Below, piece by piece: positions 1 through 4,210 of a stretch of DNA of 6,496 nucleotides. This stretch comes from Bifidobacteriaceae bacterium (lineage in GTDB: Bacteria > Actinomycetota > Actinomycetes > Actinomycetales > WQXJ01), in the NCBI GenBank assembly GCA_031272565.1, contig JAISTN010000323.1:1-6496 (forward strand). Direction: 5' to 3'. Each line of letters starts with the position of its first letter. Positions within the stretch are counted from its first letter, which is position 1. The translations under genes and the position numbers were made by a program. The notes under the pieces were generated by a model. It searched no databases. It was not told the DNA's origin and saw only the letters and a list, made by a program, of their open reading frames with translations.

Positions 1-169
1 GAATTTCTCCTAATGAACCTCAGCCTGGTCAGACCGGACGGCTGCATTCAGAGGGTTGTCCTTGATGGACTACCGGCGGAGGGCTCATCGGAGGCGAGGT
101 GGCGGCATCTGCCTCCACCCCTAGGCGCGCTTGGCTGCCCGCGGGGCGACGGCGATGTCGTCGAACGGA

Positions 170-186
170 GACAATCTGATATAGTC
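170..186 (+). promoter_or_regulatory. Candidate hipBA promoter -10 and overlapping operator
   Basis: A TATAGT hexamer at 180-185 ends 6 bases before the hipB ATG, so transcription would start at or next to the start codon. There is no Shine-Dalgarno sequence in front of hipB, which fits a leaderless mRNA, common in actinobacteria. The hexamer lies inside an imperfect 17-bp palindrome (170-186) in which 6 of 8 arm positions pair, a plausible HipB operator for autorepression. No convincing -35 box is visible. The site does not match the E. coli TATCC-N8-GGATA operator, so its assignment to HipB rests on position and symmetry only. Confidence 0.4.
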
Positions 187-191
187 GCCGC

Positions 192-533
192 ATGACGACA
201 ACAGTGGGCGATGCGCGTCAGCTAGGTGCCGCCATCCGGCAGGCCAGAGTGCAGCTTGGGCTGTCCCAGGCGGAACTAGCAACTGACGCGAAGGTGGGCC
301 GCCAGTGGCTGGTTGGCCTGGAAGCCGGGGACAAGGGCTCCGCCCCCTTGAACATGGTTCTGCGGGTCTTGGCGGCGTTGGGTCAGTCGGTGGTACTCGA
401 CCCGGGCGCTGCGCGTCCCCCGGCGTCAAGTAGCAGGCCACCGGTCGCCATTGTGATCACAGCCGAGGACATCCTGGCCCGCTACACCCTCAACCCCTCT
501 GGCGCCCCCGGCTCGCGTGGACCAGAAGCGTAG
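192..533 (+). CDS. hipB: HipB-like XRE-family antitoxin and autorepressor
   Basis: This 113-residue protein is the likely antitoxin of the hipBA pair. It would bind HipA to restrain its kinase activity and bind the promoter to repress the operon. Residues 11-70 form a Cro/C1-type helix-turn-helix: the first helix starts near L11, SQAELA (25-30) starts the second, and GRQWLVGLEAG (36-46) is the recognition helix, followed by a leucine-rich packing segment. The DNA-binding part matches HipB-type regulators. After residue 71 comes an Ala/Pro-rich linker and the tail ITAEDILARYTLNP, making it longer than E. coli HipB (88 residues); the tail may contact HipA. The ATG at 192 sits just behind a -10-like hexamer. 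The stop codon (531-533) lies 10 bases before the hipA ATG, indicating one transcript. The assignment relies on the HTH and on adjacency to an unmistakable hipA. Confidence 0.85.
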   Translation: MTTTVGDARQLGAAIRQARVQLGLSQAELATDAKVGRQWLVGLEAGDKGSAPLNMVLRVLAALGQSVVLDPGAARPPASSSRPPVAIVITAEDILARYTLNPSGAPGSRGPEA

Positions 534-543
534 GGCGGGCGTC

Positions 544-1791
544 ATGCTGAACGTACTGCTGAACGGTCAGGTGATCGGAGACCTGGAGGGTGTCGGCAAG
601 CGCCTGCGGTTGTATTACCACCCGGACGCCACCGGGCACCCTGAGTTTGTTCCCCTGTCGACCGGCCTGCCGGCCACGCAGGCCCGGTGGAAGGGCGACC
701 GTGTCACCAACTGGCTGGCCGGCTTGTTGCCGGAACGGGAGGCGGTGTTGCGGCGTTGGCGGGCCCAGTTTGGGGTGACCGACTTGCACCCCGAGAGCTT
801 ATTGGCACACATCGGCGAGGACGTGGCCGGGGCCGCGCAGTTTGTCCGGCCGGACCGGACGGAAGCCGTCTTGCAGGGCCAAGGTGACTTGGTGCCGCTG
901 TCAGAGGCCGACATCGCCGGCCTGGTCCGGGCCACTCGTCAAGACGTGTTGCCGTATTCGCCCGAGTCTGCCACCGGTCAGTTTTCCCTGGCCGGCGCCC
1001 AGGCCAAGTTTGCCCTCCAACGACTGGGGGACGGCTGGTCTATCCCGGCCGGCGCCGAGCCTTCGACCCACATCTTCAAACCAGCCATTCCGGGCTTCGA
1101 TCATCAAGACGTGACCGAGGTGCTGTCGATGCGCCTGGCTGCTCAACTGGGTCTGGCCACGGCGCACACGTTCGTGGCGGACTTCGAAGATGAACGGGTC
1201 ATCGCCATAGAACGCTATGACCGCATCCAGGTGCAGGGCAGATGGTTGAGGGTGCACCAGGAGAACCTGTGTCAGGCGGCGGGCCTGTCGCCTCTGCACA
1301 AGTACGAATCACAGGCTGGACTCGGCGCGTCTGCCTGCGCCTCCCTGATTCGGGGGCTTTGCGGTGCGGCCGATGTCGCCCGCTTCGCCCAAGCCGTGAT
1401 CTACAACTACCTGGTCCGGGGCTCCGACGCCCACGCCCAGAACTATGCTCTCCTGGTGACGCCGGGCAGTGTCCGGCTGGCACCCCTGTATGACCTCAAT
1501 TCGACTCTCACCATTGGCCACAACTTCGCCCGCGAGATGGCCATGCGGGTTGGCAACGAGACCCGGTTTGACCATATCGGCCGTGAGGATTGGGACCAGT
1601 TTGGGCGCGAATTGGGCCTTGAGCCGGGTTGGGTCTTGTCGCAAGTGGAGGACATGGCCAGGCGTCTGCCCGGCGCGCTGGAGGCAATACGAGCGACCGC
1701 CGACCTAGACAGGTTCGAAGCCACGGGCGCCCTTTTCCAGGACCGGCTCAATAGCTGGCTGGGGGCCGTGGCAACCAACCTGCGGCGTTGA
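544..1791 (+). CDS. hipA: HipA serine/threonine kinase toxin
   Basis: This 415-residue protein closely follows E. coli HipA (440 residues), which phosphorylates glutamyl-tRNA synthetase, blocks tRNA charging and induces dormancy. The N-terminal subdomain (about 1-100) has the couple_hipA pattern, ending in LLAHIGEDVAGA. The glycine-rich loop FSLAGAQAK (147-155) places S148 at the position of the E. coli autophosphorylated S150. K179 in HIFKP corresponds to the ATP-binding lysine. RVHQENLCQAAGL precedes the C-terminal lobe. The catalytic motif SDAHAQN has D295 and N300, and the metal-binding D317 lies in PLYDL. All expected residues are present, so the kinase is predicted to be active; its target here is unknown. 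The ATG at 544 is preferred because MLNVLLNGQ aligns with the family start and AGGGCGGG (532-539) lies just upstream. A GTG at 517 overlapping hipB is possible. The last 37 bases of the gene, stop included, lie in a 52-bp direct repeat. Confidence 0.95.
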   Translation: MLNVLLNGQVIGDLEGVGKRLRLYYHPDATGHPEFVPLSTGLPATQARWKGDRVTNWLAGLLPEREAVLRRWRAQFGVTDLHPESLLAHIGEDVAGAAQFVRPDRTEAVLQGQGDLVPLSEADIAGLVRATRQDVLPYSPESATGQFSLAGAQAKFALQRLGDGWSIPAGAEPSTHIFKPAIPGFDHQDVTEVLSMRLAAQLGLATAHTFVADFEDERVIAIERYDRIQVQGRWLRVHQENLCQAAGLSPLHKYESQAGLGASACASLIRGLCGAADVARFAQAVIYNYLVRGSDAHAQNYALLVTPGSVRLAPLYDLNSTLTIGHNFAREMAMRVGNETRFDHIGREDWDQFGRELGLEPGWVLSQVEDMARRLPGALEAIRATADLDRFEATGALFQDRLNSWLGAVATNLRR

Positions 1792-1806
1792 TGATGGCTG
1801 AGCGCT
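1755..1806 (+). repeat. 52-bp direct repeat, copy 1 (3' end of hipA)
   Basis: This segment covers the last 34 sense bases of hipA, its TGA stop and 15 bases beyond. It is identical, base for base, to 4096-4147. The copies diverge on both sides immediately: G versus C before the repeat, and G versus C after a terminal AGCGCT palindrome. Because this copy completes the hipA reading frame, an integrase-type event here would leave the gene intact, as with attL/attR at 3' ends of genes. Confidence 0.95.
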
Positions 1807-2067
1807 GGTGTGGTTCCCGCCTATCGGCGCCGGTTGATGGTGCGGCCACTGGTTGTGGCTTGCTGGCTGACCCGCCCCGTGGGCATGTACTTGCGGTCGG
1901 CGTTGGGTGAGCCGCTGTCGAGGTTCTTACCACCTCTAACCTGCGGTTTTGGGTTGATGCCTGGCGTGACGGGCCTTAAGTCCTCAGATCCAGTGGGGGG
2001 GGGCGTAGATTGCTTGTAACCTTCCACCCAGCAACCCCAGGCCCCAATGGGCAGAAAGAAGGTCATC
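1807..2067. promoter_or_regulatory. Upstream region of the I36 operon with a G9 tract
   Basis: No convincing gene lies here. A run of nine G (1995-2003) sits directly upstream of a TAGATT hexamer (2006-2011) that could be a -10 box; with 17-bp spacing the G run would fall inside the -35/-10 spacer. The -35 position (about 1983-1988) matches the consensus poorly. No strong terminator for hipA is visible. Confidence 0.3.
2053..2062 (+). promoter_or_regulatory. Ribosome binding site deciding the I36 start
   Basis: The purine tract AGAAAGAAGG ends 5 bases before GTG 2068. It selects that GTG over the in-frame ATG at 2047, which has no such site and would put it inside the coding region. Confidence 0.7.
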
Positions 2068-2463
2068 GTGAAGAAACTCGTCCAACTCATCCTGGCCGCC
2101 GCGCTGGTGGTGGCAGGTGGCATCGCCATCCAACCCACTGAAGCAGTAGCTGCTCCCGCGGGCTGCGCCGCCGGTGATGCCTGCTTCTACAAGAACATCG
2201 CGTTTTCCGGCACCAAGGGCAGGATGGCCCAGTGCATCAACAAGTTCTCCGACTATGGCATGAACGACACCACATCCTCGCTGTACAACGCTGGACGCTA
2301 CGACACGTTGTATGTCTACCAGGAGTCAAATGGGCGCGGCGGGGTGGAAACTTGGCCCAAAGGCACGGGCTCGATTGCGCTCTGGTTTACCTGGAACGAC
2401 ACGATCAGTTCAGCGTATTTCGGCAGCTTCTTGGGCTACAAGGGGAAGTCGAAGTGCAACTAG
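2068..2463 (+). CDS. Secreted peptidase-inhibitor I36 / beta-gamma-crystallin-fold protein
   Basis: This 131-residue precursor has a classical signal peptide: MKK, a hydrophobic core (residues 4-21) and an AVAA cleavage region near 26-29. The mature protein is about 102 residues, the size of the Streptomyces metalloproteinase inhibitor SMPI that founded family I36. Two Greek-key-like halves follow, from CFYKNIAFSG to MNDTTSSLYN (39-74) and from LYVYQESNGRGG to WNDTISSAYF (81-118). Each ends in a motif of the form (N/D)(N/D)xx(S/T)S: NDTTSS at 66-71 and NDTISS at 110-115, which in microbial beta/gamma-crystallins binds calcium. Four cysteines (33, 39, 56, 130) could form two disulfides outside the cell. 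The GTG at 2068 has a strong ribosome binding site. The stop overlaps the start of the downstream lipoprotein gene. The fold is well supported; whether it inhibits a protease, binds calcium or acts as a toxin is unknown. Confidence 0.82.
   Translation: MKKLVQLILAAALVVAGGIAIQPTEAVAAPAGCAAGDACFYKNIAFSGTKGRMAQCINKFSDYGMNDTTSSLYNAGRYDTLYVYQESNGRGGVETWPKGTGSIALWFTWNDTISSAYFGSFLGYKGKSKCN
2441..2448 (+). promoter_or_regulatory. Ribosome binding site of the coupled lipoprotein gene
   Basis: AGGGGAAG within the 3' end of the I36 gene lies 5 bases before GTG 2454, which overlaps the I36 stop codon (2461-2463) by 10 bases. This supports translational coupling and sets the lipoprotein start. Confidence 0.65.
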
Positions 2464-3371
2464 CGCGGTACGGCCGTGGCGCGAGAGTGCCCCGGCTGGT
2501 ACTCGCGCTCGGGCTAGCCGGGCTTGGGGCCGCCATCCTTGGACTGGGCGGGTGCACGTCGGAGCCGGAGACTGCCGTGGATCCGGCGACTTTGGATCAG
2601 GGAGAGTTGGCGGAACTCCAAGAGTCGCTGATCGCCTCGGTTGAGGCGGCCGACACGTCGGGCGAGCAGACAGAGGGCGCCCGGGCCTTGTTGGCGTGCC
2701 TGGAGGAGGCGGGAGTTGAAGGCGATCTGGATGTCACGTGGGTGGAGGGTCATGAGACGTCGTTCTTGGCTGTTCAAGTCAAGCTCACCGAGGACGATGC
2801 GACCGCCTACCACGTGCCCAACAGCCGCGGTAGTGGCAGCGGGAAGGCATTAGATGCGGTTGGGGATCAGTTCTACCGGGCGGTGGAAGAAAACGCACCG
2901 TTCTTGTACTACAAGGGCACGGACATGACCGGCACGTTGGTGTCTTGTATCGATTCGTCTGGCTTCTATCTGCCCGCTCCGGTGACCGATCCGGCGGCGG
3001 AACAGGTGGAGAAACAGGCGATGGCGGAGGTGTCGAATGAATGGGCGGCTTGTGCGCGGGAGGCCGGTTTGGCCGGGGTGAAAGATGCGGTGGTGACGGT
3101 GGACGGCTGGGAGACCATGCCGGAAGCGCTGGTGCCAGTGGCGACCGATGTTGAGGCGTTCCGGCAGGTGTTGCGAAGGTGTGCGCCGATCAGCCCGGAG
3201 CGGGACTTGACTGCGACCCAGAATGTCAATGGGGAGGGCGGGGGCGAGGCGCCGATTGACCCGAGGATCGCTGTCGATGCTCCGGCCGATGACCCGCGCC
3301 GCCAAGCGTTGGAGCAGGTACTGGTGGATGAAGTCACCCGGCTCTACGAACAGGCCGCAGCAGACGGCTAG
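2454..3371 (+). CDS. Uncharacterised lipoprotein co-translated with the I36 protein
   Basis: This 305-residue protein has an Arg-containing N-terminus, a hydrophobic segment (about 15-31) and the lipobox LGGC with C34, so it should be lipidated and held on the outer face of the membrane. An acidic linker (TSEPETAVDP onwards) and a helical stretch follow. The mature part contains a weak internal duplication: ACLEEAG (C82) and ACAREAG (C200) open two modules with similar spacing to a following Asp and an ET pair. Each module has a later cysteine (C165 and C243), suggesting one disulfide per module. I do not recognise a named family; proteins of this type occur in actinobacteria without known function. 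Start GTG 2454 has a good ribosome binding site and overlaps the I36 stop by 10 bases. GTG 2487 is in frame but poorly supported. The overlap suggests production in fixed ratio with the I36 protein, so it may be its partner, anchor or immunity factor. Confidence 0.78.
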   Translation: MQLARYGRGARVPRLVLALGLAGLGAAILGLGGCTSEPETAVDPATLDQGELAELQESLIASVEAADTSGEQTEGARALLACLEEAGVEGDLDVTWVEGHETSFLAVQVKLTEDDATAYHVPNSRGSGSGKALDAVGDQFYRAVEENAPFLYYKGTDMTGTLVSCIDSSGFYLPAPVTDPAAEQVEKQAMAEVSNEWAACAREAGLAGVKDAVVTVDGWETMPEALVPVATDVEAFRQVLRRCAPISPERDLTATQNVNGEGGGEAPIDPRIAVDAPADDPRRQALEQVLVDEVTRLYEQAAADG

Positions 3372-3420
3372 CGCCGGGACGCCCTTGCCGCGCTTGGTCC
3401 CACTTTCACCTTCCCTCGGG

Positions 3421-3460
3421 GGTGGCCATCCGGGTCCAGGTCCCAGGTGGCCACTTCCCG
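3421..3460 (+). repeat. Outer inverted repeat, left arm (REP-like hairpin)
   Basis: Aligned without gaps, this arm matches the reverse complement of 4051-4090 at 33 of 40 positions, with similarity ending sharply at both sides. It also folds on itself: 3423-3434 pairs with 3442-3453 at 10 of 12 positions around a 7-base loop. It lies 49 bases after the lipoprotein stop, so it may also end that transcript. Confidence 0.8.
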
Positions 3461-3469
3461 TTCGCGAGC

Positions 3470-3504
3470 GTTCGTCACCCGGGACCCGCCCTCGGATGAC
3501 GAAC
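3470..3504 (+). repeat. Stem-loop with 8-bp perfect arms
   Basis: GTTCGTCA (3470-3477) is the exact reverse complement of TGACGAAC (3497-3504), with a 19-base C/G-rich loop. It directly follows the left outer hairpin. Its role is unknown. Confidence 0.5.
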
Positions 3505-3530
3505 CGGGACTGTCAGGAAAACGGCGGCCA

Positions 3531-3732
3531 GGGATGACCAGGTGGGTGGGTTTGGGTGGTTGACGGCAAGGCGTCGAGGTGTCAAGTGCGGGACGGCTTG
3601 GCCGGGCATGACGAGGTTGTTAGTTGGGGAGGTAACGGCAGGTTGATGCGGTGTCAAGTCTGACACAGAGTCGTCGGGACGGTGGCGGGGGTGAGCTTCG
3701 GCTGATTGACGGCAGGTTTGGGGGTTGTTGGG
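3531..3732 (+). repeat. Three imperfect ~73-bp tandem units
   Basis: Marker words recur at a regular period. ACGGCA occurs at 3563, 3635 and 3709 (spacings 72 and 74), inside a context close to TTGACGGCAGGTT. GGTGTCAAGT occurs at 3578 and 3650 (72). ATGAC followed by one base and AGGT occurs at 3534 and 3608 (74). Units 1 and 2 are clearly related; unit 3 is recognisable mainly around ACGGCA. The plus strand is rich in G runs (GGGTGGGTTTGGG). Confidence 0.65.
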
Positions 3733-3786
3733 TCGGGACCGGATTCCTGGGCGGCCACGCGGTCGTTCTTGGGCTTGGCGGAACCT

Positions 3787-3812
3787 AAAGTGGGAGACAA
3801 CGGCCGGTTTTG
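3787..3812 (+). repeat. Inner inverted repeat, left arm
   Basis: It matches the reverse complement of 3944-3969 at 22 of 26 positions (AAAGTGG, one base, AGACAAC, three bases, CGGTTTTG). Weaker similarity continues outward on both sides with small gaps. The arms are 131 bp apart. Confidence 0.65.
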
Positions 3813-3819
3813 GGAGGTT

Positions 3820-3836
3820 GGCGGCTTGACGCCGCC
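3820..3836 (+). repeat. Small perfect hairpin GGCGGC / GCCGCC
   Basis: A 6-bp G/C stem with loop TTGAC lies directly after the inner left arm. No T run follows, so a terminator role is uncertain. Confidence 0.45.
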
Positions 3837-3943
3837 GGCCCACAATTCCGGGCGTTTGTGTTTGCGCAGGTCAGGGGCTTGCGGCCGATGTCGGGCCTGG
3901 CCAGGTGGGTCCGCCGGCCCGACGGAATGGGCGGCTACTGCCA

Positions 3944-3969
3944 CAAAACCGCGTGTTGTCTGCCACTTT
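3944..3969 (-). repeat. Inner inverted repeat, right arm
   Basis: This is the partner of 3787-3812, 22 of 26 positions complementary, on the opposite strand. Confidence 0.65.
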
Positions 3970-4050
3970 CTGTTTCGTCCAAACCTGGCCTGGCCGTCCC
4001 TGACTCAACCACCGGCAGACCTGTCGACACCACCCGGGGCCGACGGGGCC

Positions 4051-4090
4051 CTGGAAGTGGCCACCCTGGACCTGGATCAGGGTGGCCAAC
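4051..4090 (-). repeat. Outer inverted repeat, right arm (REP-like hairpin)
   Basis: This is the inverted partner of 3421-3460 (33/40). It contains a perfect 11-bp stem: 4058-4068 pairs with 4078-4088 around the 9-base loop GACCTGGAT. It ends 5 bases before copy 2 of the 52-bp direct repeat begins. Confidence 0.85.
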
Positions 4091-4095
4091 CACGC

Positions 4096-4147
4096 CTGGC
4101 TGGGGGCCGTGGCAACCAACCTGCGGCGTTGATGATGGCTGAGCGCT
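4096..4147 (+). repeat. 52-bp direct repeat, copy 2 (orphan hipA 3' end)
   Basis: This is an exact copy of 1755-1806, including the last hipA codons (WLGAVATNLRR in frame with a TGA at 4130-4132) but with no hipA sequence upstream of it. It marks the right boundary of the putative insert and is followed by the sequence that would adjoin hipA in an uninterrupted locus. Confidence 0.95.
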
Positions 4148-4174
4148 CATCGGAGGGTGCCTGGCGGTAGCTGC

Positions 4175-4193
4175 CCCCGCCGCAGGGGCGGGG
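4175..4193 (+). repeat. Perfect 7-bp hairpin upstream of the GNAT gene
   Basis: CCCCGCC (4175-4181) pairs with GGCGGGG (4187-4193) around a 5-base loop. It lies 17 bases before the GNAT start, so it could be a terminator for upstream transcription without a T run, or a leader structure. Neither is proven. Confidence 0.45.
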
Positions 4194-4210
4194 ATGACAA
4201 GATGGGTGGG
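4191..4210 (+). repeat. Short copy of the tandem-unit start at the GNAT start codon
   Basis: GGGATGAC..G.TGGGTGGG here matches 3531-3550 at 18 of 20 positions, and the next base also agrees. It overlaps the likely ribosome-binding region and the first base of the GNAT start codon. Confidence 0.55.

Larger units (their letters stand above)
1807..4147. mobile_element. Putative inserted cargo segment bounded by 52-bp direct repeats
   Basis: The 2.34 kb between the end of repeat copy 1 and the end of copy 2 carries a two-gene operon and a repeat-rich non-coding block. No integrase, transposase or recombinase is encoded. Removing one repeat plus the intervening DNA would leave hipA intact and about 77 bases from its stop to the start of the acetyltransferase gene, a compact arrangement. 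Composition also differs: 2221-2280 in the cargo is 32/60 G+C by count, against 47/60 for 4501-4560 in the flanking acetyltransferase gene. Insertion by a recombinase supplied in trans is one reading; a local duplication or a decayed element are alternatives. Confidence 0.4.
3372..4209. other. Repeat-rich non-coding block
   Basis: These 838 bp contain no convincing gene. Open frames on both strands are Pro/Arg/Gly-rich and resemble no protein I know. The block holds two outer hairpin units in inverted orientation, about 73-bp tandem units with a G/T-rich plus strand, an inner inverted repeat, small hairpins and copy 2 of the 52-bp direct repeat; these are listed separately. A structured RNA is possible but not shown. 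Confidence 0.7.

Noticed and set aside
13..195. Plus-strand open frame before hipB
   Set aside because: 60 residues, no recognisable features, overlaps the hipB promoter and start; no good ribosome binding site.
517..543. GTG start of hipA overlapping hipB
   Set aside because: It adds nine residues without a counterpart at the HipA family start; ATG 544 gives the expected N-terminus and has a purine-rich site before it. It remains possible.
1810..2019. 69-residue plus-strand frame between hipA and the I36 gene
   Set aside because: No family resemblance, no convincing ribosome binding site, and it spans the G9 tract and putative promoter.
2047..2067. Upstream ATG start for the I36 gene
   Set aside because: It would put the strong ribosome binding site inside the gene and add seven residues before a standard signal peptide.
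2232..2453. N-terminal extension of the lipoprotein frame over the I36 gene
   Set aside because: It is the out-of-frame shadow of the I36 gene; it would bury the signal peptide and lipobox inside the protein.
3531..3732. CRISPR array
   Set aside because: The periodic units are diverged along their whole length rather than identical short repeats with unique spacers, and no cas gene is present.
3475..3944. Minus-strand frames in the repeat block
   Set aside because: Pro/Arg-rich translations of repeated non-coding DNA, with no domain, signal peptide or start site.
4064..4132. Remnant of a second hipA gene
   Set aside because: In the hipA frame, residues upstream of the 52-bp copy do not resemble HipA, so only the repeat itself is shared.
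3706..4170. Plus-strand 154-residue frame running into the second 52-bp repeat
   Set aside because: It reads the hipA-derived repeat in a different frame, crosses both inverted repeats and shows no protein features.
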